DNA of 64,000 nt from Pseudomonas kilonensis (GTDB taxonomy: Bacteria > Pseudomonadota > Gammaproteobacteria > Pseudomonadales > Pseudomonadaceae). Position 1 is the first letter of the stretch. Each line of letters begins with the position of its first letter. Positions 1 to 10,782 of the stretch are shown piece after piece. The stretch spans positions 51,406 to 115,405 of the forward strand of contig NZ_LHVH01000006.1 of the NCBI RefSeq assembly GCF_001269885.1, in the 5' to 3' direction. The notes under the pieces are model-generated. The model saw nothing but the letters and a program-made list of their open reading frames with translations, did not search any database and had not been told where the DNA came from. Position numbers and translations under genes: made by a program.

Positions 1-1886
1 ACCAACGTCTGCAAATGCACCCCCAGCCGCGCCAGCTCAGCACTGGAGGCGGCAGTCTCCTCACTGGACGACGCCGTTTGCTCCGACACATCACGCACAT
101 TCAGCACGCTACGGTTGATCTCCTCAGCCACCGCACTCTGCTGCTCGGCGGCGGCGGCGATCTGCTGGTTCATCGACTGGATCGCCGAGACCGTACGAGT
201 GATGTTCTCCAACGAGCCCCCCGCACGGCGGGTCAGTTCGACGCTGCTGTCGGTCAGGTTGCGGCTGTTGTCCAGGGTGGTCGCGACCTGTTCGGTGCCT
301 GATTGCAGGCCGACGATCAGTTGCTCGATTTCTTCAGTGGATTTCTGGGTGCGCTGGGCCAGGCTGCGAACCTCGTCGGCCACCACGGCGAAACCACGAC
401 CGGCTTCTCCCGCGCGAGCCGCCTCGATTGCCGCGTTGAGGGCCAGCAGGTTGGTCTGTTGGGCGACGGACTTGATCACGTCCAGCACACTGCCGATCTT
501 GTCGCTTTCTCGCTTCAAATCGCCCATGGCGGTGGTGGAGTTACCGACTTCGAGTGCCAGGCGTTCGATTTGGGCAATCGCTTCTCCGACCACCTTGTCG
601 CCTTCGCGCGCCTGGGCATCGGCAGCGGCTGCGGCCTCGGAGGCTTCTTCGGCATTGCGGGCCACTTCCTGCACCGTGGCGGTCATTTCGTGCATGGCGG
701 TGGCGACCTGGTCGGTTTCCACTTTCTGGCTGTTGACCCCGGCGCTGGTCTGTTCGGTCACGGCTGAAAGCTGCTCGGCGGCGCTGGCGATTTGCGTGAC
801 GCCCTCGCTGATGCCGCCGATCAATTGCCGCAGACCCACGGTCATGCTCTGCATGGCGCGCTGCAGCTGGCCCAGTTCGTCGCGGCGGTCGGAGTTGAGG
901 TTGTGGGTCAAGTCACCCGCCGCCACACGTTCGGCGATCTTGAGGGTCTGGTCCAGGGGGGCGACGATCTGCCGGGTGATGACCAAGGCAGCGATGACAC
1001 CGAACAGCAACGCGAGCACGGCAGCCGATGCCAGGAAGGTCTTGGCCTTGGCTGCGTCGTGGTCGCGAACGGCCGTCTGGGACGCTGTCAGCTTTTGGCT
1101 GGCGTCGATCAATACGTCGCCTTGTGATGCCATGCGCTTGAGTGCCGCGGCGTTATCAATCTGGGAGTCGCGGAACTGGCTGACCGCTGTGCGGTAGGCA
1201 TTGATCGAGTCGTTGGCCTGTTGCAGGTTGGCGGCATGCTCCTCGGGCAATTGCTCTGGCAAGCGTGCGAGAAGTTTGAGGACATTGTCGATGGCCTCAA
1301 GGGCCGGTTGCTGGGCTTCGTTCTTGCCGCTGTAGGTATAGCCGCGAACTTGATAGCGCGCTTGCTGGACCGCCTTGCTCAGGGTCACAACGCTGTTGAA
1401 CTGGGCGACGCTGTCGCCTTGCAGTAGCGATTTCTCTACTTCAGTGACGCGGGCCACGGCGTTGTCGGCACTGGCGCCAAGTTTGCTGCGGGCATCTTCA
1501 CGGCTAACGGTAGCGCGGGTCATCTCGGCGAAGGCGCTTTTATACTCGGCAACGGCGGCCAATTGTTTATCGATCAGCGCTACATCGGCCGGTTGCTCAA
1601 TCAGTTGGCGGGCGGTCTTCAGCCCTGCTTCGAGTTTGTCAATCAGGTCGTTGACTTGCTGCGGGCCGTTCTCGCCCCGCGAGGTGTCGTAGTTCATGCG
1701 TGCCAGGCGCAAGTCCTTGGTCAAATCGTTCAGGCTGGCAATGAACCCCAGCTTGTCGCCACGGCTGATCACGTCACCCAAGCCGCTCCAGCCGGTGAAG
1801 GCGATGATCACGGTCAGGAACAGCACCAGGCCGAAGCCGAAACCAAGTTTGCGATTGACGCCTACGTTACCTAGCCATCGGAACAT
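1..1886 (-). CDS. Methyl-accepting chemotaxis protein, HBM type (3' end cut by window)
   Basis: Inner-membrane chemoreceptor that signals ligand binding to CheA/CheW. The reading frame is open from the ATG at 1886 down to base 1, and alignment with the neighbouring paralogue shows that only the last few codons lie outside the window. The N-terminus [20 protein letters not shown] leads into a first membrane helix, followed by a periplasmic domain of about 250 residues (helical bimodular size), a second membrane helix, HAMP, and the conserved signalling hairpin. It is a tandem paralogue of the gene at 2024-3928. Position next to rsmE-tatCBA matches, from memory, P. aeruginosa McpK (an alpha-ketoglutarate receptor), but the ligand here is inferred only. 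Confidence 0.9.
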   Translation of the reverse strand, partial: MFRWLGNVGVNRKLGFGFGLVLFLTVIIAFTGWSGLGDVISRGDKLGFIASLNDLTKDLRLARMNYDTSRGENGPQQVNDLIDKLEAGLKTARQLIEQPADVALIDKQLAAVAEYKSAFAEMTRATVSREDARSKLGASADNAVARVTEVEKSLLQGDSVAQFNSVVTLSKAVQQARYQVRGYTYSGKNEAQQPALEAIDNVLKLLARLPEQLPEEHAANLQQANDSINAYRTAVSQFRDSQIDNAAALKRMASQGDVLIDASQKLTASQTAVRDHDAAKAKTFLASAAVLALLFGVIAALVITRQIVAPLDQTLKIAERVAAGDLTHNLNSDRRDELGQLQRAMQSMTVGLRQLIGGISEGVTQIASAAEQLSAVTEQTSAGVNSQKVETDQVATAMHEMTATVQEVARNAEEASEAAAAADAQAREGDKVVGEAIAQIERLALEVGNSTTAMGDLKRESDKIGSVLDVIKSVAQQTNLLALNAAIEAARAGEAGRGFAVVADEVRSLAQRTQKSTEEIEQLIVGLQSGTEQVATTLDNSRNLTDSSVELTRRAGGSLENITRTVSAIQSMNQQIAAAAEQQSAVAEEINRSVLNVRDVSEQTASSSEETAASSAELARLGVHLQTL

Positions 1887-2023
1887 GCCGTTACTCCCAG
1901 CAGCGTTGAGTTTATATGCTGGAAGTTATATCGACCGGTTGGAAGGGATCTGTAGCGAGTAGGCGTCAGTTGCTTTGCGTAGCGAGCAAGCTGCCTCGCC
2001 ACGTGTTCCCGCTTTTTCGGTGC

Positions 2024-3928
2024 TTAGACTTTGAAACGTCCTACCAGCGTCTGCAAATGAACCCCCAGCCGTGCCAGCTCGGCGCTGGAGGCGGCGGTTT
2101 CCTCACTGGAGGAGGCGGTTTGTTCGGACACGTCGCGAACGTTCACGACGCTGCGGTTGATCTCTTCGGCCACGGCGCTCTGCTGCTCGGCAGCGGCGGC
2201 GATCTGTTGGTTCATCGACTGGATCGCCGAGACCGTGCGGGTGATGTTTTCCAGTGAGCTACCGGCCCGGCGGGTCAGTTCGACGCTGCTGTCGGTCAGG
2301 TTGCGGCTGTTGTCCAGGCTGGACGCGACCTGTTCGGTTCCGGTCTGCAGGCCAAGGACCAGTTGCTCGATCTCTTCGGTGGACTTCTGGGTGCGCTGGG
2401 CCAGGCTGCGCACCTCGTCGGCCACCACCGCGAAACCACGCCCGGCTTCACCGGCCCGGGCCGCCTCGATGGCCGCGTTGAGGGCCAGCAGGTTGGTTTG
2501 CTGGGCCACGGACTTGATCACGTCCAGGACGCTGCCGATCTTGTCGCTCTCGCGTTTGAGGTGGCCCATGGCTTCGGTGGAATTGCCCACCGCGTTGGAC
2601 AAGCGCTCGATCTGGGCGATGGCTTCACCGACCACCTTTTCGCCTTCGCGAGCCTGTTGGTCCGCGGCGACCGTTGCTTCGCTCGCTTGCTCGGCATTAC
2701 GCGCCACTTCCTGCACCGTGGCGGTCATTTCGTGCATGGCGGTGGCGACCTGGTCGGTTTCCACTTTCTGGCTGTTGACCCCGGCGCTGGTCTGTTCGGT
2801 CACGGCTGAAAGCTGTTCGGCGGCGCTGGCGATTTGCGTGACGCCGTCGCTGATGCCGCCGATCAATTGCCGCAGACCCACGGTCATGCTCTGCATGGCA
2901 CGCTGTAGCTGGCCCAGTTCGTCGAGTCGCTCGGAGCTGAGGTTGTGGGTCAGGTCGCCTGCCGCCACGCGCTCGGCAACCCTTAGGGTCTGCTCCAGCG
3001 GGGTGACGATCTGCCGGGTGATTGCCATGGCGGCGATCACCCCGAACAGCAGGGCCAGCGCGGCGGCCGAGATCAGGAAGAGGTTGGCTCTGGCTGCATC
3101 GTGGTCGCGCACGTCCGTTTGGGACAGCGTGACGTCTCTACTGGCCCCGCGTAGCACAACCCCCAAGTCGGACATGCGCTTGATGGCGGCAGCGCTGGCG
3201 GTCTGGGCTTCATGGAACTGGCTGACCGCGGCACGATAGGCCTTGAACGACTCGCTGGCCTGTTGCAGGTTGGCGGCGTGTTCAGCGGGCAGTTGGGCCG
3301 GCAGGCTGCCGAGCGCTTTCAGCGTGTTATCGATGGCATCCAAGGCCGGCTGCTCGGCTTCGGCCTGGCCGCTGTAGGTGTAGCCGCGAACCTGATAGCG
3401 GGCTTGCTGGATGGCCTTGCTCAGGCTCACCACGCTGTCGAGTTGAGCCGCGTTGTCGCTTTGCCGTATGGCATTTTCAACGCTGGCGACTCGGGCCACG
3501 GCGTTATCGGCGCTGGCGCCCAGTTTGCTGCGCGCATCCTCACGACTGACGGTGGCGCGGACCAATTCGGCAATGACAGCCCTGTACTCGGCGACAGCCG
3601 CCAGTTGCTTGTCGATGAGCGCCATGTCGGCCGATTGCTCGATCGATTGGCGAGCAGCCTGTAGCCCAGGCTCCAATTTACCGAGGAGATCGTTGAGGTC
3701 ACCTGGACCTTTCTGGCCGCGGGTCGCGTCGTAATCCATGCGCGCGGAGCGCAGGTCCTTGGTCAGGTCGTTCAGGCTGGCGATGAGCCCCAGCGTGTCG
3801 CCGTGGGCAATCACCTTACCCAGGCCGGTCCAGCCGGTGAAGGCGATCATCAAGGTTAAGAACAGCACCAGACCGAAGCCGAAGCCGAGTTTGCGATTAA
3901 CGCCTACGTTACCTAGCCATTGGAACAT
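2024..3928 (-). CDS. Methyl-accepting chemotaxis protein, HBM/McpK-like
   Basis: Complete 634-residue chemoreceptor. Visible order: cytoplasmic N-terminus, membrane helix about 13-32, a long helical periplasmic sensor of about 250 residues typical of HBM receptors, membrane helix about 280-305, HAMP, then the signalling domain with the hairpin-tip signature [19 protein letters not shown] and the following [12 protein letters not shown]. It ends in GRFKV, with no CheR/CheB-tethering pentapeptide. The start at 3928 is supported by the same [18 protein letters not shown] opening as its tandem paralogue. By synteny with tatABC-rsmE it resembles McpK, which senses alpha-ketoglutarate; whether both copies keep that ligand cannot be judged from sequence alone. 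Confidence 0.93.
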   Translation of the reverse strand: MFQWLGNVGVNRKLGFGFGLVLFLTLMIAFTGWTGLGKVIAHGDTLGLIASLNDLTKDLRSARMDYDATRGQKGPGDLNDLLGKLEPGLQAARQSIEQSADMALIDKQLAAVAEYRAVIAELVRATVSREDARSKLGASADNAVARVASVENAIRQSDNAAQLDSVVSLSKAIQQARYQVRGYTYSGQAEAEQPALDAIDNTLKALGSLPAQLPAEHAANLQQASESFKAYRAAVSQFHEAQTASAAAIKRMSDLGVVLRGASRDVTLSQTDVRDHDAARANLFLISAAALALLFGVIAAMAITRQIVTPLEQTLRVAERVAAGDLTHNLSSERLDELGQLQRAMQSMTVGLRQLIGGISDGVTQIASAAEQLSAVTEQTSAGVNSQKVETDQVATAMHEMTATVQEVARNAEQASEATVAADQQAREGEKVVGEAIAQIERLSNAVGNSTEAMGHLKRESDKIGSVLDVIKSVAQQTNLLALNAAIEAARAGEAGRGFAVVADEVRSLAQRTQKSTEEIEQLVLGLQTGTEQVASSLDNSRNLTDSSVELTRRAGSSLENITRTVSAIQSMNQQIAAAAEQQSAVAEEINRSVVNVRDVSEQTASSSEETAASSAELARLGVHLQTLVGRFKV

Positions 3929-4042
3929 GCTGATACTCCCTTGAAGGGCGGAACTGCTTTGTATAAAGCACTATCGGCCCATAAAGGGGGAGCAGGAGAA
4001 ATGAGTTAGATGCGTTTGGAATACCGTAGCAAACCAAAGGGG

Positions 4043-4750
4043 TCAGAACAGTCGTGCGAGCAGCGCTGTAACCGCGGTCTCGACCCGCAGGATCCGCTCA
4101 CCCAGTTGTACCGGTTGCAAGCCGGCCTTGCCCAGCAGGTCGATCTCGTAGGGAATCCAACCGCCTTCGGGCCCGATGGCCAAGGTCACCGGTTCGGTCA
4201 GCGCGCGAGGGCAGGGCGGGTAGTTGCCGGGGTGACCGACCAGGCCCAAGGTGCCGTCGGTGATGGCCGGCAGGCGGTCCTCGACGAAGGGTTTGAAGCG
4301 TTTCTCGATAACCACCTCAGGCAACACGCTGTCCCGGGCTTGTTCCAGGCCCAGGATCAGTTGTTCGCGGATGGCCTCGGGTTCGAGGAATGGTGTCTGC
4401 CAAAAGCTCTTTTCCACGCGATAGCTGTTGACCAGCACCACACGCGGCACGCCCATGGTGGCGACGGTCTGGAACACCCTCCGGAGCATTTTCGGACGCG
4501 GCAGGGCCAGCACCAGGGTCAGCGGCAACTTGGCCGGTGGAGGCTGGTCGAGGGTCACTTGCAGTTCGGCCTCGCGGGCTTCCAGGCGCAGCACCTGGGC
4601 GGTGCCCATCAGCCCGCCGATGCGCCCGACGCGCAGGCTGTCACCGACGGCGCTGCGATGGACTTCCTGCATGTGGGTCAACCGGCGATCGCTCAGGATC
4701 ACGCGCTCAGGCCCGATGAAGTCGGCCTCTTCGAGCAGCAGCAGGTTCAC
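4043..4750 (-). CDS. rsmE: 16S rRNA (uracil(1498)-N(3))-methyltransferase RsmE
   Basis: SPOUT-family enzyme that methylates U1498 of 16S rRNA on the assembled 30S subunit. At 235 residues it is near the usual length. The N-terminal PUA-like part begins [13 protein letters not shown], and the C-terminal trefoil-knot SAM site is visible as LAIGPEGGW, followed by [17 protein letters not shown]. The start is GTG and overlaps the tatC stop by four bases (GTGA), which implies translational coupling to the tat operon. It is the last gene of the run hisI-hisE-tatA-tatB-tatC-rsmE. The function is well supported. Confidence 0.95.
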   Translation of the reverse strand: MNLLLLEEADFIGPERVILSDRRLTHMQEVHRSAVGDSLRVGRIGGLMGTAQVLRLEAREAELQVTLDQPPPAKLPLTLVLALPRPKMLRRVFQTVATMGVPRVVLVNSYRVEKSFWQTPFLEPEAIREQLILGLEQARDSVLPEVVIEKRFKPFVEDRLPAITDGTLGLVGHPGNYPPCPRALTEPVTLAIGPEGGWIPYEIDLLGKAGLQPVQLGERILRVETAVTALLARLF

Positions 4751-5544
4751 GCTTGGGTCGCTGGCGGCTGGTCGTTGTGGTCATCGACCGGCTGCTCCTC
4801 GGGCTCTTCTGCCCGGCGCTTGCGCACCAGGCCACCGAACAGGATGCCGATCTCGAACAGCAGCCACATCGGCACAGCCAGCAGGGTCTGGGAGAAGATG
4901 TCCGGCGGGGTCAGGATCATGCCGACCACGAAGCAGCCGATGATCACGTAGGGGCGGATCTTCTTCAAATAGGCCACGTCGACCACGCCGATCCACACCA
5001 GGAGCACCACGGCCACCGGGATTTCGAACGCCACGCCGAAGGCGAAGAACAGTGTCATGACGAAATCCAGGTAGCTGCTGATGTCGGTCATCATTTCCAC
5101 GCCCGCCGGGGTGGCGGCAGCGAAGAACTTGAAGATCAGCGGGAACACCAGGTAATAGGCGAAGGCCATGCCGGTGTAGAACAGCAGGATGCTGGACACC
5201 AACAGCGGCACGGCGATGCGTTTTTCGTGCTTGTACAGGCCCGGCGCGATGAAGCCCCAGATCTGGTGCAGGATCACCGGGATCGCCAGGAACAGCGAGA
5301 CCATCATCGTCAGCTTCAGCGGCGTCAGGAACGGCGACGACACGTCGGTGGCGATCATTGTCGCCCCTACCGGCAGGTACTGGCGCAGCGGCGTGGAGAC
5401 GAAGGTGTAGATCTGCTGGGTGAAGGAAAACAGTCCGGCGAAGATGATGAAAACCGCCGCGACACAACGCAGCAGGCGGGTGCGCAACTCGGTGAGGTGC
5501 GATACCAGCGGCATCGGCTGGTCGTTTTCAGGGAGATCGCTCAT
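4747..5544 (-). CDS. tatC: Sec-independent protein translocase TatC
   Basis: Core membrane receptor of the twin-arginine pathway, which exports folded proteins; with TatB it binds RR signal peptides. At 265 residues with six predicted membrane helices it has normal size. The conserved N-terminus [16 protein letters not shown] contains the Glu of the signal-peptide binding site. The C-terminal tail is hydrophilic and acidic ([14 protein letters not shown]). The ATG overlaps the tatB stop by four bases, and the gene overlaps rsmE downstream in the same way, giving a tightly coupled tatABC-rsmE operon. Confidence 0.97.
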   Translation of the reverse strand: MSDLPENDQPMPLVSHLTELRTRLLRCVAAVFIIFAGLFSFTQQIYTFVSTPLRQYLPVGATMIATDVSSPFLTPLKLTMMVSLFLAIPVILHQIWGFIAPGLYKHEKRIAVPLLVSSILLFYTGMAFAYYLVFPLIFKFFAAATPAGVEMMTDISSYLDFVMTLFFAFGVAFEIPVAVVLLVWIGVVDVAYLKKIRPYVIIGCFVVGMILTPPDIFSQTLLAVPMWLLFEIGILFGGLVRKRRAEEPEEQPVDDHNDQPPATQA

Positions 5545-5963
5545 GGGGCTCGCGGCGGCAAAGTAGGGTCGTTAGGCGCAGGGACAGCAGCGGGCGCTGC
5601 GTCCGCTACCGTCGGTGTCACTGGCGTCGGTTCAGCCGCCGACCCCACGCCATCCACGGGTGCCTGGGGCGCAATCGCCTGTTCGGCCACGGGCTGAACC
5701 GGCGTCGGTTCCTGTTGGGTCGGCGTGAAGATTTTCCGCGCTTCCTGTTCCAGGGACAGAATATGTTCGTTGTGAAGTTGCCGACGGATGTCGTCGGCAC
5801 CGATTTCACGTTCAACTTCCTGTTTGATCGCATTGAAGCTGCGCTTCAGGCGCCCGATCCACAGACCGGCGGTGCGCGCAGCCCCCGGCAGACGCTCGGG
5901 ACCCAGTACCAGCAGGGCGACGAGGCCGACGAGCAGCAGTTCAGTGAAGCTGATCCCAAACAT
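5541..5963 (-). CDS. tatB: Sec-independent protein translocase TatB
   Basis: Single-span Tat component that forms the substrate-recognition complex with TatC. The 140-residue protein opens with [20 protein letters not shown], containing the Glu in the membrane helix and followed by the GPERLP turn and an amphipathic helix. The C-terminal third is rich in Pro, Ala, Thr and Val (about residues 85-140), a low-complexity tail common in Pseudomonas TatB. It lies 10 bases downstream of tatA and overlaps tatC by four bases. Confidence 0.96.
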   Translation of the reverse strand: MFGISFTELLLVGLVALLVLGPERLPGAARTAGLWIGRLKRSFNAIKQEVEREIGADDIRRQLHNEHILSLEQEARKIFTPTQQEPTPVQPVAEQAIAPQAPVDGVGSAAEPTPVTPTVADAAPAAVPAPNDPTLPPRAP

Positions 5964-5973
5964 TAGTCAGTGC

Positions 5974-6261
5974 TCACGAGTCTTTGCGGATGGGCTCTTC
6001 GACTTTCTGGGCCTGCACGTCGATGGTATTCGGCGCATTCACCGGCTGGGTGGCCTGTGGGTGTACCGGTTGGGTCGGTTGTGCGGCCTGAGCCTGGCCT
6101 GTCGTCGGATCGGCCGGTTTCTCATCATCGTTCATGGCCTTGCGAAAACCCTTGATCGACTCGCCGACATCGGTGCCGAGGTTTTTCAGTTTCTTGGTAC
6201 CGAACACCAGCACCACGACGACCAGGATGACGACCCAGTGTTTCCAGTCAAAAATACCCAT
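5974..6261 (-). CDS. tatA: Sec-independent protein translocase TatA
   Basis: Pore-forming Tat subunit that oligomerises during export. The 95-residue protein starts [20 protein letters not shown], followed by the [10 protein letters not shown] hinge and an amphipathic helix through [11 protein letters not shown]. The C-terminal half is a Gln/Pro/Thr-rich tail. The hinge FGTKKL together with its first place in the operon separates it from the paralogous tatB. It begins 24 bases after the hisE stop, so it probably shares the his-tat transcript. Confidence 0.96.
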   Translation of the reverse strand: MGIFDWKHWVVILVVVVLVFGTKKLKNLGTDVGESIKGFRKAMNDDEKPADPTTGQAQAAQPTQPVHPQATQPVNAPNTIDVQAQKVEEPIRKDS

Positions 6262-6285
6262 GTGGCTATTCCTCTCAAAAGTTGA

Positions 6286-6618
6286 TCAGGCGGACGGGCG
6301 CGAGGCTTTCTCGACGTGCCCGGACAGACCGAAGCGACGGTCCAGTTCATCCAGTACGGCCTGCGGATGCTGCCCCAGTTGGGCCAGCATGACCAGGCTG
6401 TGGAACCACAGGTCGGCGGTCTCGTAGATCACGTCGCTGCAATCGCCACTGATGGCGGCGTCCTTGGCGGCGATGATGGTCTCGACCGACTCTTCGCCGA
6501 CTTTCTCCAGAATCTTGTTCAAGCCCTTGTGGTACAGGCTGGCGACATAGGAGCTGTCGGCCGCGGCGCCCTTGCGCTCTTCCAGCACCTGGGCCAGGCG
6601 GGTCAGGGTGTCACTCAT
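6286..6618 (-). CDS. hisE: Phosphoribosyl-ATP pyrophosphatase HisE
   Basis: Second step of histidine biosynthesis: hydrolyses phosphoribosyl-ATP to phosphoribosyl-AMP and pyrophosphate in the cytoplasm. The 110-residue protein starting [16 protein letters not shown] has the MazG-like helical motif [15 protein letters not shown] and [17 protein letters not shown], whose acidic residues bind metal. The ATG at 6618 fits the family length; an upstream in-frame extension was rejected because it overlaps hisI further and looks unlike the family. hisE is separate from hisI here, whereas E. coli has a fused HisIE. It overlaps the end of hisI by eight bases. Confidence 0.96.
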   Translation of the reverse strand: MSDTLTRLAQVLEERKGAAADSSYVASLYHKGLNKILEKVGEESVETIIAAKDAAISGDCSDVIYETADLWFHSLVMLAQLGQHPQAVLDELDRRFGLSGHVEKASRPSA

Positions 6619-7009
6619 GGGTATGTCCTGAATAAATGGCGTGCGGGTCCTTGAGCACCGGGTCGACGGTTTTCCAGTCGCCGTTCTCGAAGACGCGATA
6701 GAAGCAGCTTTGACGGCCGGTGTGGCAGGCAATCTCACCGACTTGCTCGACCATCAGGATGATGACGTCGCCGTCGCAGTCCAGGCGCATCTCATGCAGG
6801 TGCTGCACGTGCCCGGACTCTTCACCTTTGCGCCACAGCTTGCCACGGGAACGTGACCAATAGATGGCGCGGTTCTCGGCGGCGGTCAAGGCCAGCGCTT
6901 CGCGGTTCATCCAGGCCATCATCAATACGCGCCCGGTCTTGTGGTCCTGGGCGATGGCCGGCACCAGGCCGTCAGCGTCCCATTTGATCTCGTCCTGCCA
7001 GTTTTTCAT
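6611..7009 (-). CDS. hisI: Phosphoribosyl-AMP cyclohydrolase HisI
   Basis: Third step of histidine biosynthesis: opens the purine ring of phosphoribosyl-AMP. The 132-residue protein starts [18 protein letters not shown]. Metal-binding features are visible: the DCDGD acidic cluster and [11 protein letters not shown], whose cysteines are zinc ligands in the family. The ATG at 7009 was chosen over an upstream in-frame start because it has a GGAG sequence just before it and matches the family N-terminus. It heads the hisI-hisE-tatABC-rsmE run, about 80 bases downstream of ubiB on the same strand. Confidence 0.96.
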   Translation of the reverse strand: MKNWQDEIKWDADGLVPAIAQDHKTGRVLMMAWMNREALALTAAENRAIYWSRSRGKLWRKGEESGHVQHLHEMRLDCDGDVIILMVEQVGEIACHTGRQSCFYRVFENGDWKTVDPVLKDPHAIYSGHTHE

Positions 7010-7090
7010 CTTTGACTCCGACCATGGGCCGCGCACCTGACGTCGGCGGGCCCAGCGTTGAAACAGTGTGCCAGCGCGAACCGGTGCTGG

Positions 7091-8695
7091 CTATCGGCGA
7101 ACGACCAGATACAAACCAACGATCACCATGATTCCGGCGGGCCAATGGCCCAATTCGCTCAACGGTCCACCAGCCGCCAGCATTGCGCCACCTCCCAGGT
7201 GAGCCGCGCCAAGCAGCCGCAGAAACCAGTCATCCTTGCGTCGGTGCCACGGCGGCGCCGGGTCGTGTGCGTGGGGTTGGGACATGCGTTCGAGCAGGTC
7301 GCGGGTCATGTTGGCCAGGTGCGGGAGCTGCTCGAACTGGCTTTGCACGTTGCCCAGCAAGGTCTTGGGGCTGACGCGCTCGCGCATCCAGCGTTCGAGG
7401 AACGGCTGGGCGGTGTTCCACAGGTCGAGGTCCGGGTACAACTGACGGCCGAGGCCTTCGATGTTCAGCAGGGTTTTCTGCAACAGCACCAACTGTGGCT
7501 GGACTTCCATGTTGAAGCGTCGCGCGGTCTGGAACAGGCGCATCAGCACCTGGCCGAAGGAAATATCTTTTAACGGTTTTTCGAAGATCGGTTCGCACAC
7601 GGTACGGATCGCCGCTTCGAATTCGTTGAGCTTGGTCTCGGCCGGCACCCAGCCCGAATCGATGTGCAACTGGGCGACGCGACGGTAGTCACGCTTGAAG
7701 AAGGCGAACAGGTTGCGCGCCAGATAGTCCTGGTCTTCGGGGGTCAGGCTGCCGACGATGCCGCAGTCGATGGCAATGTATTGCGGGCTCCACGGCTGCA
7801 CCGTGCTGACGAAGATGTTGCCCGGGTGCATGTCGGCGTGGAAGAAGCTGTCGCGAAACACCTGGGTGAAGAAGATTTCCACGCCGCGTTCGGCGAGCAT
7901 CTTCATGTCGGTGCGCTGGTCGGCCAGGGTCGCCAGGTCAGTCACCTGGATGCCGTAGATGCGCTCCATCACCAGTACTTTCGGCCGGCACCAGTCCCAA
8001 TAGACTTGCGGCACATAGAGCAGCGGCGAGCCTTCGAAGTTGCGACGCAGTTGGCTGGCGTTGGCCGCCTCGCGCAGCAGGTCGAGTTCGTCGTAGATGG
8101 TTTTTTCGTAGTCCTGGACCACGTCCACCGGGTGCAGCAGGCGGGCATCGGCCGACAACCGTTCGGCGGCGCGAGCGAGGATGAACAGCCACGCCAGATC
8201 CTGGGCGATGATCGGCTTGAGGCCCGGGCGAATGACCTTGACCACCACTTCTTCGCCGCTCTTGAGCTGGGCGGCGTGAACCTGGGCGACGGAGGCCGAG
8301 GCCAGGGGCTCGACGTCGAAGCGGCTGAAGACTTCGCTGATCTTCTTGCCCAGTTGTTCCTCGATCAGCGCCACCGACACCTTGGAATCGAACGGCGGCA
8401 CGCGGTCTTGCAGGCGCATCAGTTCATCGGCGATGTCTTCGGGCAACAGGTCGCGCCGGGTCGAAAGGATCTGCCCGAACTTGATGAAAATCGGCCCCAG
8501 GTCCTGCAAGGCCAGGCGCAAGCGCGCACCGCGACTCAGGTCCAGCGTTCGCCGGGGAAACCAGCGCCACGGCAGCACGAAGCGCAGGGCCAGGAGAAAC
8601 CAGGGCAGCGGCAGGGCGAACAGCAGGTCATCGAGGCGGTAGCGGATCACGACGCGCTGGATGCGCAACAAACGGCGGACGGCAAGCAGCTTCAT
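7091..8695 (-). CDS. ubiB: Ubiquinone biosynthesis regulatory protein kinase UbiB
   Basis: Atypical kinase/ATPase of the ABC1/ADCK family needed for aerobic coenzyme Q synthesis at the inner membrane. The 534-residue protein shows the family KxGQ motif ([14 protein letters not shown]), a catalytic [10 protein letters not shown] segment, and AIDCGIVG as the DFG-like metal site. Two C-terminal membrane helices follow (about residues 495-534), as in other bacterial UbiB proteins. It follows ubiJ by three bases in the ubiE-ubiJ-ubiB operon. Confidence 0.96.
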   Translation of the reverse strand: MKLLAVRRLLRIQRVVIRYRLDDLLFALPLPWFLLALRFVLPWRWFPRRTLDLSRGARLRLALQDLGPIFIKFGQILSTRRDLLPEDIADELMRLQDRVPPFDSKVSVALIEEQLGKKISEVFSRFDVEPLASASVAQVHAAQLKSGEEVVVKVIRPGLKPIIAQDLAWLFILARAAERLSADARLLHPVDVVQDYEKTIYDELDLLREAANASQLRRNFEGSPLLYVPQVYWDWCRPKVLVMERIYGIQVTDLATLADQRTDMKMLAERGVEIFFTQVFRDSFFHADMHPGNIFVSTVQPWSPQYIAIDCGIVGSLTPEDQDYLARNLFAFFKRDYRRVAQLHIDSGWVPAETKLNEFEAAIRTVCEPIFEKPLKDISFGQVLMRLFQTARRFNMEVQPQLVLLQKTLLNIEGLGRQLYPDLDLWNTAQPFLERWMRERVSPKTLLGNVQSQFEQLPHLANMTRDLLERMSQPHAHDPAPPWHRRKDDWFLRLLGAAHLGGGAMLAAGGPLSELGHWPAGIMVIVGLYLVVRR

Positions 8696-8698
8696 GCG

Positions 8699-9316
8699 TT
8701 ATCGCTTGGTTTCAAGGGATCGGGAAAGGCGCTCGAAACGCGCCTCGAGACGTTCCAGGTCAAGTTTGATCTGGTCCAGTTCATTAAAACGGGCTTGTGC
8801 TTCGCGTTGGCCTACGAGGGTACGCGATTCTTCGGCCAGGTATTCACTCAGATTCTGTCCCAGGCTGGCGAAGCCCTGGCGATACCAGCGGCTGCGGCTG
8901 CGCAAATGGCCGCTGAGCAATTGGGTCGCCACCGGGCCGATCCAGCGGGACACTTCGTATTCCCAGTCCAGCTCCAGGTCCTGGAGAATCCCTGCCAGCT
9001 CCAGCAGTACGCCGCTGTCGCCGTCGAGCTCCACGTCGGGGCTGTGCAGCACCGCGGTCTTGTCCTTGCCCAGGGCCAGGTTCAGCAGGCTCGACGCCGG
9101 GGCGCGCAGCGTGCAATCCGCTTCGGCCTCCCAGTGCGCGGCGAGCAGCAGGCCTTCGTCGCTGGGCAGGATGAACAACCGCAACGCCGGGCTGCGGCAG
9201 TCCACCGCAATCACCTTGCCGCTCAAGTGTGCCAGGCGCGCGAGCGCCGTGCTGTCCAGGCGCAGCACCCGGTTGAGGCCCAGTTCGACGCTGGCGAGCA
9301 GGCCGGTGAGCAGCAT
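8699..9316 (-). CDS. ubiJ: Ubiquinone biosynthesis accessory factor UbiJ
   Basis: Accessory protein of the soluble Ubi complex; its N-terminal SCP2-type fold binds the lipid intermediates. The 205-residue product starts [20 protein letters not shown] and ends in a charged coiled coil (LDLERLEARFERLSRSLE). Its ATG shares one base with the ubiE stop (TGATG), so translation is coupled. The order ubiE-ubiJ-ubiB is the standard proteobacterial one, which strengthens a call that family sequence similarity alone would make weaker. Confidence 0.93.
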   Translation of the reverse strand: MLLTGLLASVELGLNRVLRLDSTALARLAHLSGKVIAVDCRSPALRLFILPSDEGLLLAAHWEAEADCTLRAPASSLLNLALGKDKTAVLHSPDVELDGDSGVLLELAGILQDLELDWEYEVSRWIGPVATQLLSGHLRSRSRWYRQGFASLGQNLSEYLAEESRTLVGQREAQARFNELDQIKLDLERLEARFERLSRSLETKR

Positions 9317-10086
9317 CAGGGTTTGATGCCGCGATGCAGGGCAACGATGCCTGCGGTCATGTTGTGGTAGGTCACGCGGTCGAAACCGGCCTCGACCATC
9401 ATCGACTTCAGGGTTTCCTGGTTCGGGTGCATGCGGATCGATTCGGCCAGGTAGCGATAGCTTTCCGAGTCGTTGGTGATCAGCTTGCCCATCAGCGGCA
9501 TGAAGGCGAACGAGTAGGCGTCATAGGCCTTGGACATCAGCGCGTTGGTCGGCTTGGAGAACTCCAGCACCAGCAGGCGGCCACCGGGCTTGAGCACGCG
9601 CAGCATCGAACGCAGGGCATCTTCCTTGTGGGTGACGTTGCGCAGGCCGAAGGCGATGGTCACGCAGTCGAAATGGTTGTCGGGGAACGGCAGCTTTTCA
9701 GCGTCGGCCTGGACGAACTCGACATTGCCGGCCACACCCAGGTCCAGCAGGCGGTCGCGACCGACCTTGAGCATGGATTCGTTGATGTCGGCCAGGACCA
9801 CCTGGCCGGTCGGCCCGACAATGTGGGAAAACTTCTTCGTCAGGTCACCCGTGCCACCGGCGATGTCCAGCACGCGATTGCCGCTGCGCACGCCCGACAG
9901 CTCGATCGCGAAACGCTTCCACAGGCGGTGCATGCCGCCCGAGAGCAGGTCGTTCATCAAGTCATACTTGGCGGCTACGGAGTGGAACACCTCAGCGACT
10001 TTTTCCGCTTTCTGGCTTTCCGGCACGTTCTTGAAGCCGAAGTGAGTGGTGGGTTCGGCATCGCTGCCTTTGCGCTGATCAGTCAT
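9316..10086 (-). CDS. ubiE: Ubiquinone/menaquinone methyltransferase UbiE
   Basis: Class I SAM-dependent C-methyltransferase of the quinone pathway, converting the 2-polyprenyl-6-methoxy-benzoquinol intermediate to its methylated form. The 256-residue protein has motif [16 protein letters not shown] and the conserved [13 protein letters not shown] and EFSKP segments. The ATG at 10086 ([19 protein letters not shown]) matches the usual start; the in-frame extension upstream to 10149 was rejected as not family-like. First gene of ubiE-ubiJ-ubiB. Confidence 0.97.
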   Translation of the reverse strand: MTDQRKGSDAEPTTHFGFKNVPESQKAEKVAEVFHSVAAKYDLMNDLLSGGMHRLWKRFAIELSGVRSGNRVLDIAGGTGDLTKKFSHIVGPTGQVVLADINESMLKVGRDRLLDLGVAGNVEFVQADAEKLPFPDNHFDCVTIAFGLRNVTHKEDALRSMLRVLKPGGRLLVLEFSKPTNALMSKAYDAYSFAFMPLMGKLITNDSESYRYLAESIRMHPNQETLKSMMVEAGFDRVTYHNMTAGIVALHRGIKP

Positions 10087-10241
10087 ATCGCGGTCACCAA
10101 AAAAGAATGCGGGACATTCTAATCCCGGTAGAGGGCTTTGTCTTGGCAAGGCTGAAGGTAAGATGGGCTACCGCCGGGACGTTTTGACGCAGCCAGGGTT
10201 TGAAACGTTCAGGCAAGTCCCGATAAAACAGGAGTCACCCG

Positions 10242-10517
10242 ATGGCCCGTATAACTGTTGAGCGTGCCCATGGCCTGGGCAAGGAAGCGGCGCGAGAGAA
10301 AGCCGACAAGCTGGCGCAGAAGTTGTCCGACAGCTATGGCCTGGAGCCGCAGTGGGTGGGCGACACCCTGAAACTCAAGCGTTCCGGGGTCAAGGGCGAA
10401 GTGCATGTGGGCGAGGACTCGATCCGCGTCGACGTGGAACTGGGCATGTTGATGTCGGCCATGAGCGGCACGATCAAGAGCGAAATCGAAAAAGCACTGG
10501 ATAAGGCGTTGGCCTGA
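10242..10517 (+). CDS. Polyhydroxyalkanoic acid system family protein
   Basis: Small 91-residue protein starting MARITVERAHGLGKEAARE, recognised as the family annotated as PHA system or PHA granule-associated protein. It has a basic N-terminal helix, a central beta segment (DTLKLKRSGVKGEVHVGEDS) and a C-terminal helix ending KALDKALA. An AGGAG ribosome-binding site sits just upstream. It lies between ubiE and phaI, pointing into the PHA locus, which fits the family name; its biochemical role is not established. Confidence 0.85.
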   Translation: MARITVERAHGLGKEAAREKADKLAQKLSDSYGLEPQWVGDTLKLKRSGVKGEVHVGEDSIRVDVELGMLMSAMSGTIKSEIEKALDKALA

Positions 10518-10566
10518 TTGATCGAAAGGGGGGTGAACACAGAATCAAAGTTCACCACCAAACTCT

Positions 10567-10654
10567 GTGGGAGCGGGCTTGCTCGCGAAAGCGGTGGATC
10601 AGTCAACATCAATAGTGAATGACACACCGCATTCGCGAGCAAGCCCGCTCCCAC
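10567..10654. repeat. REP pair (BIME), GTGGGAGCGGGCTTGCTCGCGAA type
   Basis: Two REP units in opposite orientation, one at 10567-10589 and its complement at 10632-10654, separated by about 42 bases. It could form a large stem-loop between the small PHA-system gene and phaI. It is the Pseudomonas intergenic palindrome type and codes for nothing. Confidence 0.9.
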
Positions 10655-10685
10655 ATGAGGCCACTCACCGTCCAGTTTGTGTCAG

Positions 10686-10713
10686 TTGTTAGGGTGCCCT
10701 TTCTAATTATTGT
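10686..10713 (+). promoter_or_regulatory. Candidate phaI-phaF promoter with embedded dyad (possible PhaD operator)
   Basis: A possible -35 TTGTTA (10686-10691) and -10 TATTGT (10708-10713) are spaced by 16 bases. The spacer is almost filled by an imperfect dyad, GTTAGG-N8-TCTAAT at 10688-10707. A similar dyad lies upstream of phaC1 at 17832-17851. The TetR-type regulator PhaD is known to act on both promoter regions in P. putida; assigning these dyads to PhaD is inference. Confidence 0.5.
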
Positions 10714-10782
10714 CACTACTTTGTGCCTGAGCCCGACCGTGTGCGGGCAGTTCCTCAAACCTTTTTTCGAGTGAGGTGCACC

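Noticed and set aside
3929..4042. FliA-type promoter upstream of the second chemoreceptor
   Set aside because: A GCCGATAG -10-like sequence exists on the minus strand, but no TAAA -35 box at 15 bases; too weak to list.
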